A DNA stretch of 64,000 bases. Origin: Micromonospora coerulea (GTDB lineage: Bacteria; Actinomycetota; Actinomycetes; Mycobacteriales; Micromonosporaceae). The position numbers were made by a program, and so were the translations under genes. The stretch's first letter is position 1. Each line of letters begins with the position of its first letter. The DNA lies in NCBI RefSeq assembly GCF_016598485.1, contig NZ_JAEMUW010000008.1:124001-188000 (forward strand). Direction: 5' to 3'. The notes beneath the pieces were generated by a model that was given only the letters and a program-made list of their open reading frames with translations, searched no databases and was not told where the DNA came from. Shown piece by piece: positions 9,071-17,067 of the stretch.

Positions 9071-10135
9071 ATGGCGCAGTTCGTGGACTGGGATCTGGCC
9101 GCCGCGACCGCGGGGGCGCTGGGCAAGTCGGGCCCCCGGGTGTCGTACGCCGAGGCCACCGAGGTGGTCGGCGAGCTGCGGCGGCTGACCGAGGAGGCGG
9201 CCGGACACGTCGCCGACTACACCGGGCTGCGCTCGCAGGTCGCGCATCCGCCGGTGCGGGTGGTGGACCGTCGGGACTGGGCGGCCGCCAACATCGCCGG
9301 GTTGCGCGAGGTGATCAGCCCGCTGGTGAACCGGCTCGCCGGTGACAAGCGCCCTGGGCCGCTGACCGAGGCGATCGGCTCCCGGCTGACCGGGGTGCAG
9401 GCCGGCACCGTGCTGGCCTACCTCTCCGGCCGGGTGCTCGGCCAGTACGAGGTCTTCTCCGGCGATCCCGGCCAGCTGCTGCTGGTGGCGCCGAACATCG
9501 TCGAGGTGGAGCGGAAGCTGCGCTGCGACCCGCGGGACTTCCGGCTCTGGGTCTGCCTGCACGAGGTGACCCACCGGACCCAGTTCACCTCCGTGCCGTG
9601 GATGCGGGCGTACTTCCTCGGCGAGGTGCAGGCGTTCGTCGACGCCTCGCAGGGCGGCGAGCACCTGCTGGAGCGGCTGCGGCGCGGCGTGGCCACCCTC
9701 TCCGAGGCCGTGAAGGACCCGGAGAGCCGGGCCAGCGTGCTGGACATCGTGCAGACCCCCGCCCAGCGTGCGGTGCTCGACCGGCTGACCGCGCTGATGA
9801 CCCTGCTCGAGGGGCACGCCGAGTTCGTGATGGACGGCGTCGGCCCGCAGGTGATCCCGAGCGTCGAGTCGATCCGGGCCGCGTTCAACCGGCGCCGCGA
9901 GTCCGGCAACCCGCTGGAGAAGGCCATTCGCCGGCTGCTCGGCATCGAGGTCAAGATGCGCCAGTACGCCGAGGGCCGCAAGTTCGTCCACGGCGTGGTC
10001 GAGCGGGTCGGCATGGACGGCTTCAACAAGATCTTCGGGTCGCCGCTGACCCTGCCCCGGCTGGACGAGCTGGGCGACCCGGACGCCTGGGTGGCCCGGG
10101 TGCACGGGCCGGCCGCGACCCCCGCCGCCGGCTGA
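9071..10135 (+). CDS. Zincin-like metalloprotease family protein (F420-associated family)
   Basis: Belongs to the actinobacterial zinc-dependent protease-like family (zincin_2) often labelled coenzyme-F420-associated; the substrate is unknown. The 354 residues contain HEVTH followed by RTQF near residue 167, a HExxH zinc site, and a second conserved block LLEGHAEFVMDGVG that probably supplies the third ligand. The ATG at 9071 is chosen because TACGGT ends six bases before it, which suggests a leaderless transcript; an upstream in-frame ATG at 9044 has no support. It is positionally equivalent to Rv3626c and lies 10 bases before tilS, so the two are probably co-transcribed. Confidence 0.85.
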   Translation: MAQFVDWDLAAATAGALGKSGPRVSYAEATEVVGELRRLTEEAAGHVADYTGLRSQVAHPPVRVVDRRDWAAANIAGLREVISPLVNRLAGDKRPGPLTEAIGSRLTGVQAGTVLAYLSGRVLGQYEVFSGDPGQLLLVAPNIVEVERKLRCDPRDFRLWVCLHEVTHRTQFTSVPWMRAYFLGEVQAFVDASQGGEHLLERLRRGVATLSEAVKDPESRASVLDIVQTPAQRAVLDRLTALMTLLEGHAEFVMDGVGPQVIPSVESIRAAFNRRRESGNPLEKAIRRLLGIEVKMRQYAEGRKFVHGVVERVGMDGFNKIFGSPLTLPRLDELGDPDAWVARVHGPAATPAAG

Positions 10136-10145
10136 GCCGTCCGCC

Positions 10146-11138
10146 GTGGCCGCGCTCGCCCCGCCGGTCGCCGCAGCCCGGGTCGCGGTGCGGCGGGCGC
10201 TGGTCGGGCTGACCGGGGACGGGCCGGTGCTGGTCGCCTGCTCCGGCGGTGCCGACTCGCTCACGCTGGCCGCCGCCACCGCCTTCGTCGCCCCCCGGCT
10301 GGGTCGCCGGGCCGGCCTGGTCACCGTCGACCACGGCCTGCAGCCCGGCTCGGCGGAGCGGGCCGCCGCGGTGGCCCGCTGGGCCGTCGAGTCCGGCCTC
10401 GACCCCGTCGACGCGGTCCCGGTGACCGTCGCCGGCCGACCGGGCGGCCCCGAGGCGGCCGCCCGGGAGGCGCGCTACCAGGCGCTGGTCGCCACCGCCC
10501 GGCGGCGCGGCGCCGCCGCGGTGCTGCTCGGCCACACCCGGGACGACCAGGCCGAGACCGTGCTGCTCGCGCTGGCCCGCGGCGCCGGCCCGCGCGGGCT
10601 GGCCGGGATGCCGGAGCGCCGCGAGCTGGACGGCGTGACCCTGCTCCGGCCGCTGCTGGCCGTGAGCCGGGAGGAGACCCGCAAGGCCTGCGCCGTGCTG
10701 GGGCTCACGCCGTGGGAGGACCCGCACAACGTCGACCCGGCGTACGCCCGGGCGCGAGTCCGGTCCGACGTGTTGCCGTCGCTGGTCCGGGCGCTCGGCC
10801 CCGCCGTGCTGGACAACCTGGCCCGGACCGCCCGGCTGGTCGCCGCGGACACCGCCGCCCTGGACGAGCTCGCCGCCGCTGCCCTGACCGAAGCCCGCTC
10901 GCCCGAAGGCGGACTCGTGGTCGACACGCTGGCCGCGCAGCCGGTGGCGCTGCGGACCCGGGTGCTGCACGCCTGGGCGCGGGAGTTGGGCGCGCCGCCG
11001 GCCGCGCTGTCGCACCGGCACGTCGACGCGCTGGACGCGCTGGTGACGCAGTGGCACGGGCAGGGCGCGGTCCACCTTCCCGGCGGGCTCCGGGTGGCCC
11101 GCCAGGAGGGCCGGCTCACCCTCGCCGACCCCCGCTGA
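10146..11138 (+). CDS. tilS: tRNA(Ile)-lysidine synthase
   Basis: Attaches lysine to C34 of the tRNA(Ile) that reads AUA, using ATP. The N-type PP-loop ATP site reads ACSGGADSLTLA near residue 35, followed by the conserved LGHTRDDQAETVLLALARG. The length of 330 residues fits the short actinobacterial form. GTG start 10 bases after the protease gene stop. It normally sits next to hpt, but here the two are parted by a regulator and small genes (11.2-12.6 kb). Confidence 0.93.
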   Translation: MAALAPPVAAARVAVRRALVGLTGDGPVLVACSGGADSLTLAAATAFVAPRLGRRAGLVTVDHGLQPGSAERAAAVARWAVESGLDPVDAVPVTVAGRPGGPEAAAREARYQALVATARRRGAAAVLLGHTRDDQAETVLLALARGAGPRGLAGMPERRELDGVTLLRPLLAVSREETRKACAVLGLTPWEDPHNVDPAYARARVRSDVLPSLVRALGPAVLDNLARTARLVAADTAALDELAAAALTEARSPEGGLVVDTLAAQPVALRTRVLHAWARELGAPPAALSHRHVDALDALVTQWHGQGAVHLPGGLRVARQEGRLTLADPR

Positions 11139-11140
11139 GC

Positions 11141-11180
11141 CGCCCCGCTGCGCCCCGCTGCGTCCCGCTCCGTCCGGCAG
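11141..11180. repeat. 10-base tandem repeat downstream of tilS
   Basis: Four units with a 10-base period: CGCCCCGCTG twice exactly, then the degenerate CGTCCCGCTC and CGTCCGGCAG. They sit between the tilS stop codon and a small open frame. Confidence 0.6.
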
Positions 11181-11195
11181 AGCGAAGGGAGCGCG

Positions 11196-11309
11196 GTGGC
11201 GGCGGAGCCGGCCACTTTCGGGTACGGGCAGGCGATCTGGCGACACACCGGCGGCGGGTACGTGGCCGGCTCGGAGTCCCGGGTCGACGGGGCGATGCTG
11301 GGCTGGTGA
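11196..11309 (+). CDS. Possible 37-residue small protein, function unknown
   Basis: GTG start preceded by GGGAG at a spacing of four bases. The 37 codons nearly all end in G or C, as in the surrounding real genes, and the frame closes with TGA exactly one base before the convergent regulator's stop codon. The peptide is Gly-rich, starts AAEPATFGYGQAIWRHTGGG and ends AMLGW. It has no signal peptide or membrane segment. I do not recognise it. The good ribosome binding site and the exact fit into the gap are the reasons to list it. Confidence 0.45.
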   Translation: MAAEPATFGYGQAIWRHTGGGYVAGSESRVDGAMLGW

Positions 11310-12269
11310 TCAGGCCTCGACGCGTTCCCGGAAGGTCGTCCGGTAGGCGTGCGGGGTGGTGCCGACCCGGCGGGTGAAGTGGTGCCGCAGCGCCGCCGCG
11401 TCGCCGAAGCCGCTCTGGTCGGCCACGGTCTCCACGCTCAGCTGGGTCTCCTCGAGCAGCCGCCGGGCCAGCAGCACCCGCTGGTTGGTCAACCAGTCGT
11501 GCGGGGTGGTCCCGGTCTCAGCCCGGAACCGGCGGGCGAAGGTACGTGGCGCCATGTCGGCCCGCGCGGCCAGCTCGTCCACGGTCACCGTCCGGTCCAG
11601 GTGGCCCATCAGCCACTCCAGCACCGGCTCCAGCGTCGGGGCCTCCGCCGCCCGGGGGATCGGCGCCTCGATGTACTGGGACTGGCCGCCGTCGCGGTGC
11701 GGCGGGACGACCATCCGCCGGGCCAGCCGGGTGGCGGTCGCCGAGCCGTGCTCCTGGCGGACCAGGTGCAGGCAGGCGTCGATGCCGGCGGCGGTGCCGG
11801 CACTGGTGAGCAGCTTGCCGTCCTGCACGTAGAGCGAGTTGCACCTGACCCGGGCCGCCGGATAACGCCGTTGCAGCTCGTCGACATAGCGCCAGTGGGT
11901 AGTGCAGTCCCGCCCGTCGAGCAGCCCCGCCTCGCCGAGCACGAACGCGCCGGAGCAGACGCTGAGCAGCCACGCGCCCCGGTCGGCGGCCCGGCGCAGC
12001 GCGTCGAGCACCGGGCCGGGGACCGAGGTCCCCTCGGCGTGTGCCGGGACGGCAACCAGGTCGGCGTCCTCGACCGGGCCGAGGTCCGCGTGCGGGGTGA
12101 GCAGGAAGCCGGAGCGGCTGCGGACCGGGCCACCGTCCACGGTGCAGACGGCGAAGCGGTAGCCGGGGAAGCCGTCAGCGGTCCGGTCCGTGCCGAAGAC
12201 CTCGGCCAGGACGCCGAGCTCGAACGCGGCGACCTCTTCCAGCGCGATGACGGCGACTGACTTCAGCAT
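11310..12269 (-). CDS. GlxA/AdpA-type transcriptional regulator (DJ-1/PfpI domain plus AraC helix-turn-helix)
   Basis: The 319 residues contain an N-terminal DJ-1/PfpI-like glutamine-amidotransferase fold (about 1-180, with a nucleophile-elbow cysteine in SVCSGAFVLGEAG) and a C-terminal AraC/XylS DNA-binding domain with two helix-turn-helix motifs (about 215-310; RTFARRFRAETGTTPHDWL and GFGDAAALRHHFTRRVGTTP). This is the architecture of AdpA and GlxA-like regulators. A 37-base inverted repeat lies 22 bases before the start. A tiny membrane-protein gene is divergent from it and may be its target. It interrupts the usual tilS-hpt neighbourhood. Confidence 0.88.
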   Translation of the reverse strand: MLKSVAVIALEEVAAFELGVLAEVFGTDRTADGFPGYRFAVCTVDGGPVRSRSGFLLTPHADLGPVEDADLVAVPAHAEGTSVPGPVLDALRRAADRGAWLLSVCSGAFVLGEAGLLDGRDCTTHWRYVDELQRRYPAARVRCNSLYVQDGKLLTSAGTAAGIDACLHLVRQEHGSATATRLARRMVVPPHRDGGQSQYIEAPIPRAAEAPTLEPVLEWLMGHLDRTVTVDELAARADMAPRTFARRFRAETGTTPHDWLTNQRVLLARRLLEETQLSVETVADQSGFGDAAALRHHFTRRVGTTPHAYRTTFRERVEA

Positions 12270-12290
12270 GTGACGAGGGTAACCGAAGAG

Positions 12291-12327
12291 GTGGCAGGAA
12301 ATCGATGCCCACTGGCATTCCTGCCAC
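12291..12327. promoter_or_regulatory. Inverted-repeat operator candidate before the AraC-type regulator
   Basis: GTGGCAGGA (12291-12299) pairs with TCCTGCCAC (12319-12327), and inside it ATGCC pairs with GGCAT around the loop CACT. The half-site TGGCAGGAAT on the minus strand differs from the published AdpA consensus TGGCSNGWWY at one position. Autoregulation is an inference. Confidence 0.5.
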
Positions 12328-12419
12328 TTTCCGGCCGGCCGGGGTGGCCGCAAACTGGGTTCAGTCCGGTGCGCACCGGCGGCGAAACCCACCTCAACCA
12401 CGCGAAAGCGAGCGCCGCC

Positions 12420-12557
12420 ATGGAACTCCTGCTGCTTCTTCTCTTCCTCGTCGTCCTCGCCGTCGCCGCGGCGACCGGGCTGGGGGCCGACACCCGCGAC
12501 TCGGCCGACTGGAAGCCCACCGCCGACGGCCGGCGCTGGCGCTCCGGCACCTGCTGA
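12420..12557 (+). CDS. 45-residue single-pass membrane peptide
   Basis: It starts MELLLLLLFLVVLAVAAATG, a single strong membrane helix, followed by a short polar tail with DTRDSADWKPTADGRRW. The codons have strong G/C third-position bias. AAAGCGAG about ten bases upstream may serve as ribosome binding site. Short peptides of this shape recur in actinobacteria, to my knowledge without known function. It is divergent from the AraC-type regulator and upstream of hpt. Confidence 0.6.
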   Translation: MELLLLLLFLVVLAVAAATGLGADTRDSADWKPTADGRRWRSGTC

Positions 12558-12656
12558 GGTGATTTGCACCTTACGCGCCGAAGATCCCCGGCGGGACCGC
12601 GCCAAAAGGGGCGGCCCCGCCGACGGAGGCCATCCGGCGTACGGCAGGCTAGGCGC

Positions 12657-13232
12657 ATGGCTGACGGCTCCTGGTACGACGCCGACATCGACCACGTGAT
12701 CATTTCCGAGGCGCAGATCCGCGAGAAGACCGCGGAACTGGCCAAGCAGGTCTCGGCGGACTACGCGCACGTCGAGGACGGACTCCTGCTGGTCTGCGTG
12801 CTCAAGGGTGCGGTCATGTTCATGGCCGACTTCGCCCGGGCGCTCGGCCGCCAGGGTCCCCCCGCCGAGCTGGAGTTCATGGCCGTCTCCTCGTACGGCC
12901 AGGGCACCACCTCCTCCGGGGTGGTGCGGATCCTCAAGGACCTGGACCGGGACATCGCCGGCCGGCACGTCGTGGTCGTCGAGGACATCGTCGACTCCGG
13001 CCTGACCCTCTCCTGGCTGCTGCGCTACCTGGAGTCCCGCTCGGCGGCGAGCGTCGAGGTGGTCGCCCTGTTCCGCAAGCCGGACGCGGTCAAGGTCCCC
13101 GTCCCGGTGAAGTACGTCGGCTTCGACATCCCGACCGAGTTCGTCGTCGGCTACGGCCTCGACTTCGGCGAGCGGTACCGGGAACTGCCCTACGTCGGCG
13201 TGCTCAAGCCCGAGGTCTACGCCCGCGCCTGA
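12657..13232 (+). CDS. hpt: Hypoxanthine-guanine phosphoribosyltransferase
   Basis: Purine salvage: hypoxanthine or guanine plus PRPP gives IMP or GMP. The 191 residues are the usual length. The PRPP-binding loop VVVVEDIVDSGLTL lies near residues 105-118, and the base-binding region VGYGLDFGERYRELPYVG near the C-terminus. The start at 12657 gives the family N-terminus; CAGGCT ends six bases before it, which fits a leaderless transcript. It precedes ftsH, as in many actinobacteria. Confidence 0.95.
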   Translation: MADGSWYDADIDHVIISEAQIREKTAELAKQVSADYAHVEDGLLLVCVLKGAVMFMADFARALGRQGPPAELEFMAVSSYGQGTTSSGVVRILKDLDRDIAGRHVVVVEDIVDSGLTLSWLLRYLESRSAASVEVVALFRKPDAVKVPVPVKYVGFDIPTEFVVGYGLDFGERYRELPYVGVLKPEVYARA

Positions 13233-13310
13233 AGCCCTCCGCCGACCTGCGAGTATCGGCGCTCATCGAGCGGACGTTCAGCGGGCTCTCAGCTGACCGG
13301 ACTACGGTAG

Positions 13311-13347
13311 GGGTCGGTGGCGTGGAGGAACCCTCCACGCCCGACCC
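13311..13347. terminator. Long hairpin between hpt and ftsH
   Basis: A 16-bp stem: GGGTCGG, a two-base bulge TG, then GCGTGGAGG pairs with CCTCCACGC-CCGACCC around the loop AAC. It lies 78 bases after the hpt stop and 274 bases before ftsH. It could end hpt transcription or act in a long ftsH leader. The rest of the 389-base gap (13233-13621) shows no other gene. Confidence 0.6.
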
Positions 13348-13621
13348 TCGCACCGCTTGACCGGGCGGTCGGGTGGGCGGGCGCGGAGTCCCCGTCACGC
13401 CGGCCCAAACCCCGGTTCGCCGTACGCGTAAGTGCTGGGCTCGGAAGCTCGCATCTGCCACGAACGGTGTACCGTCGAATGACCGCGGCGCGGCAATTCG
13501 CGCTTCGGGGGTCGAGGCCGGCCCGCACGGCGGCTCCGGCCGCCGCCCGAGGCGGCGACACCATTCAGACGGTCAGGACGTCGATCAGGAGGATGCGGGC
13601 GTCTCGGCGCCCGACAACAGT

Positions 13622-15628
13622 ATGGAACGTACGCGTTTCTTCCGCCGACCGGTGGTCTGGATCATCCTGGTCATCCTCGGCGCCGTTGTGCTCAGTCAGC
13701 TGTTCACCGCTGGTCCCAGCTACCACCGGGTGGACACTTCCGTTGCGCTGGACCAGCTCCACACGGCAAAGATCAACAAGGCGGTCTTCCAGGACAAGGA
13801 GCAGACGCTCCAGCTCGACCTGGCCCAGAAGACCAAGTTCGGCGACACCAGCACCGACAAGATCGAGGCGCAGTTCCCGTACCAGGCCGGCGACGAGGTC
13901 TGGAACGAGGTGCTCGCGGCCAAGGCCGCCAACCGGGTGACCGGCCCGGCGGACGTGAAGGTCTCCTCGGACAGCGTCTGGGTCAGTCTGCTGGTCAACC
14001 TGCTCCCCATCGCCCTGCTCGTGCTTCTGCTGCTCTTCTTCATGTCGCAGATGCAGGGTGGCGGCTCCCGGGTGCTCAACTTCGGCAAGTCCAAGGCGAA
14101 GATGATCACCAAGGACACGCCGAAGACCACGTTCGCGGACGTGGCGGGGGCCGACGAGGCCGTCGAGGAGCTGCACGAGATCAAGGACTTCCTGCAGAAC
14201 CCGGCGAAGTACCAGGCCCTCGGTGCCAAGATCCCGAAGGGCGTGCTGCTCTTCGGCCCGCCCGGTACCGGTAAGACCCTGCTCGCCCGGGCGGTCGCCG
14301 GTGAGGCCGGCGTGCCGTTCTACTCGATCTCCGGCTCGGACTTCGTGGAGATGTTCGTCGGTGTCGGCGCCAGCCGGGTCCGCGACCTCTTCGAGCAGGC
14401 CAAGTCGAACGCCCCGGCGATCGTCTTCGTCGACGAGATCGACGCGGTCGGCCGGCACCGTGGCGCCGGCATGGGCGGCGGCCACGACGAGCGGGAGCAG
14501 ACCCTCAACCAGCTGCTCGTCGAGATGGACGGCTTCGACGTCAAGGGCGGCGTCATCCTGATCGCCGCGACCAACCGGCCGGACATCCTCGACCCGGCGC
14601 TGCTGCGCCCGGGCCGCTTCGACCGGCAGATCCCGGTGGACGCCCCCGACATGGAGGGCCGCAAGGCGATCCTGCGGGTGCACGCCAAGGGCAAGCCGTT
14701 CGCGCCCGACGTCGACCTCGACGCGGTCGCCCGGCGTACCCCCGGCTTCAGCGGCGCCGACCTGGCCAACGTGATCAACGAGTCCGCGCTGCTCACCGCG
14801 CGCAAGGAGCAGCGGGCGATCTCCAACGACTCCCTGGAGGAGTCGATTGACCGGGTGATCGCCGGTCCGCAGCGCCGGACCCGAGTGATGAGCGACCAGG
14901 AGAAGAAGATCACCGCGTACCACGAGGGTGGACACGCGCTGGTCGCCTGGGCGCTGCCGCACGCCGCGCCGGTGCACAAGGTGACGATCCTGTCCCGCGG
15001 TCGCTCGCTGGGCCACACCCTGGTCCTGCCGACCGAGGACAAGTACACCCAGACCCGGGCCGAGATGATCGACACCCTGGCGTACGCGCTGGGCGGCCGG
15101 GCGGCGGAGGAACTGGTCTTCCACGAGCCGACCACCGGCGCCGGCAACGACATCGAGAAGGCCACCCAGCTGGCCCGCGCGATGATCACCCAGTACGGCA
15201 TGAGCTCCAAGCTCGGCGCGATCAAGTACGGCACCAGCGGTGACGAGCCGTTCCTCGGCCGCAACATGGGCCACGAGCGGGACTACTCCGACTCGGTGGC
15301 GGCCGAGATCGACGGCGAGATGCGCGCCCTGATCGAGCTGGCCCACGACGAGGCCTGGGAGATCCTGGTGGAGTACCGGGACGTGCTGGACAACATGGTC
15401 CTGGAGCTGATGGAGAAGGAGACTCTCTCCACCGCCGACATGGCCCGGATCTGCGCCCGGGTGGTGAAGCGCCCGCCGATGGCCCCGTACCACGGCTTCG
15501 GCAAGCGCCAGCCCTCCACCGAGCCGCCGGTGCTCACCCCGGCCGAGAAGGAGAAGCTCAAGGCCCAGGCCCAGGCCGACGGCGCCTCCGTCGGCGGTGG
15601 GTCGAACAACTCGGACGGTACGCACTGA
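13622..15628 (+). CDS. ftsH: ATP-dependent zinc metalloprotease FtsH
   Basis: Membrane-bound AAA+ protease for quality control of membrane and regulatory proteins. The 668 residues contain a first membrane helix (about 9-28), an extracytoplasmic domain, a second helix (about 117-137) and an AAA domain with Walker A GPPGTGKT (212-219) and Walker [12 protein letters not shown]. The second region of homology is present, and the zinc site HEGGH has ligands H434 and H438. The ATG at 13622 gives the family N-terminus [10 protein letters not shown]; no strong ribosome binding site is seen. Its stop overlaps the possible extended start of folE. Confidence 0.96.
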   Translation: MERTRFFRRPVVWIILVILGAVVLSQLFTAGPSYHRVDTSVALDQLHTAKINKAVFQDKEQTLQLDLAQKTKFGDTSTDKIEAQFPYQAGDEVWNEVLAAKAANRVTGPADVKVSSDSVWVSLLVNLLPIALLVLLLLFFMSQMQGGGSRVLNFGKSKAKMITKDTPKTTFADVAGADEAVEELHEIKDFLQNPAKYQALGAKIPKGVLLFGPPGTGKTLLARAVAGEAGVPFYSISGSDFVEMFVGVGASRVRDLFEQAKSNAPAIVFVDEIDAVGRHRGAGMGGGHDEREQTLNQLLVEMDGFDVKGGVILIAATNRPDILDPALLRPGRFDRQIPVDAPDMEGRKAILRVHAKGKPFAPDVDLDAVARRTPGFSGADLANVINESALLTARKEQRAISNDSLEESIDRVIAGPQRRTRVMSDQEKKITAYHEGGHALVAWALPHAAPVHKVTILSRGRSLGHTLVLPTEDKYTQTRAEMIDTLAYALGGRAAEELVFHEPTTGAGNDIEKATQLARAMITQYGMSSKLGAIKYGTSGDEPFLGRNMGHERDYSDSVAAEIDGEMRALIELAHDEAWEILVEYRDVLDNMVLELMEKETLSTADMARICARVVKRPPMAPYHGFGKRQPSTEPPVLTPAEKEKLKAQAQADGASVGGGSNNSDGTH

Positions 15629-15765
15629 GCACGGACCCGACGGCCAGCTCCCCGAAGCGGGAGCTGGCCGTCTCCGCGACCGAGCCCGACGGTGACGACG
15701 GGCTGGACTACGTTGCCGCGCGCCTGATCAGCGGCAAGCTCACGGGCCGGCCGGTCGAGGAGACC

Positions 15766-16329
15766 ATGGACCTGGCCCGGATCGAGAAGGCCGTCCGGGA
15801 AATCCTCATCGCGGTCGGCGAGGACCCGGACCGGGACGGCCTCCAGCAGACGCCGGCCCGGGTCGCCCGCGCGTACGCCGAACTCTTCGCCGGCCTGCGG
15901 GTCGACCCTGGTCAGGTGCTCAGCACCACCTTCGAGGCCAACCACGAGGAGCTCGTGCTCGTCCGGGACATCGACGTGATGAGCCTCTGCGAGCACCACC
16001 TGCTGCCCTTCCGGGGCAGCGCACACATCGGCTACATCCCCGGGCCGGACGGCCGGATCACCGGCCTGTCCAAGCTGGCCCGGCTGGTGGAGGTCTTCGC
16101 CCGCCGTCCTCAGGTGCAGGAGCGGCTCACCTCGCAGATCGCCGACCTGCTGATGAGCAAGCTGGAACCGCGCGGCGTGATCGTCGTGCTCGAGTGCGAG
16201 CACATGTGCATGGCGATGCGGGGCATCCAGAAGAGCGGTGCGAAGACCATCACCTCGGCCGTACGCGGCGTGCTCCAGCGCGACGCGAAGTCGCGCGCCG
16301 AGGCCATGTCGCTGATCATCCACCGCTGA
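15766..16329 (+). CDS. folE: GTP cyclohydrolase I
   Basis: First step of folate (pterin) synthesis, GTP to dihydroneopterin triphosphate. From this ATG the protein has 187 residues with zinc ligands in LCEHHLLPF and in ECEHMCMAM, and the core [16 protein letters not shown] stands three bases before the ATG. However, 46 further in-frame codons reach back to the ftsH stop, 44 of them ending in G or C, with no ATG, GTG or TTG. Only a CTG at 15625, overlapping the ftsH TGA, could start that longer 234-residue form. The true start is therefore unsettled. folP follows directly in M. tuberculosis but lies 13 kb away here. Confidence 0.93.
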   Translation: MDLARIEKAVREILIAVGEDPDRDGLQQTPARVARAYAELFAGLRVDPGQVLSTTFEANHEELVLVRDIDVMSLCEHHLLPFRGSAHIGYIPGPDGRITGLSKLARLVEVFARRPQVQERLTSQIADLLMSKLEPRGVIVVLECEHMCMAMRGIQKSGAKTITSAVRGVLQRDAKSRAEAMSLIIHR

Positions 16330-16339
16330 CCCGGCGCGC

Positions 16340-16359
16340 GGCCGACGGCTCCGTCGGCC
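16340..16359. terminator. Hairpin between folE and the converging operon
   Basis: Perfect 9-bp inverted repeat GGCCGACGG / CCGTCGGCC with a two-base loop, located 10 bases after the folE stop and 3 bases before the stop of the opposing gene. It probably acts in both directions. Confidence 0.65.
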
Positions 16360-16362
16360 ACG

Positions 16363-17067
16363 TCAGCCGGCCAGCATCGCCAGCACGATCCCGGCGGTGG
16401 TGGCCACCGCGGGGACCAGGCAGACCAGCGCCCCGAACCGGGGTGTCCGGTCCACCCGGTCCACCGGCCGGGGACGGAACAGCCGCCCGACCGCCAGCCA
16501 GCCCGCCATGAAGGCGACCGCGGGCATCGGCAGCCCCACCACCAGCGCCACGATGCTCGCCGCGCCCGCACCGGTGGCGAGCAGGACCAGCAGCTGGATC
16601 AGCGGGACGACCAGCGCCAGCGGACCGTACACGAGCAGGTTGCGCGGCCGGGACGGCCAGCGCGCCAGGCGGGGCAGCCCCCGCGCGGCCAGCGTGTCGT
16701 CCGCGGCGTCGGCCCACCGCCGGGCGGCCTGCAACGCGGTCAGCACCGCCGCCGGCCCGCCCACCATCGACCTCGCCGCCTCGGTCAGCTCCGGCGGAGT
16801 CGGCTGCAACGAGATCGCCGGCACCCCGAGTTCGCGCAGTCGGGCCTGCTGCGGGGCGAGCCGGGCCCGGACGACGGTCAGCTCCTCCCGCGCGGCCTGC
16901 ACCGAACGGGCCTGCTCGCCCGCCGCCGTCGTCGCGGCCCGGCGCACCCCGTCGAGCTGGCGGGCGGCGGCGACGTAGTCCGCCCACGCCGCCGTGGCCG
17001 GATCCGGGGGATCGGCCAACGGGCCACCCGACCGGGGTGCCGGCACGGCGGTTCCGGTCTCGCTCAC
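16363..17067 (-). CDS. Membrane protein with N-terminal coiled coil, partner of the FtsK-like gene
   Basis: The 234 residues start with an Ala/Arg/Glu-rich, probably coiled-coil region (about 25-130) followed by two hydrophobic segments near 145-195 and one at the C-terminus. No family recognised. Its ATG overlaps the stop of the FtsK-like gene by four bases (ATGA), so the two are translationally coupled and probably work together. A membrane anchor or adaptor for the FtsK-like protein is an inference. Confidence 0.75.
   Translation of the reverse strand: MSETGTAVPAPRSGGPLADPPDPATAAWADYVAAARQLDGVRRAATTAAGEQARSVQAAREELTVVRARLAPQQARLRELGVPAISLQPTPPELTEAARSMVGGPAAVLTALQAARRWADAADDTLAARGLPRLARWPSRPRNLLVYGPLALVVPLIQLLVLLATGAGAASIVALVVGLPMPAVAFMAGWLAVGRLFRPRPVDRVDRTPRFGALVCLVPAVATTAGIVLAMLAG

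Noticed and set aside
13565..15625. 686-codon minus-strand open frame opposite ftsH
   Set aside because: No recognisable domain and His/Arg/Gly-rich composition; the plus strand encodes an intact FtsH.
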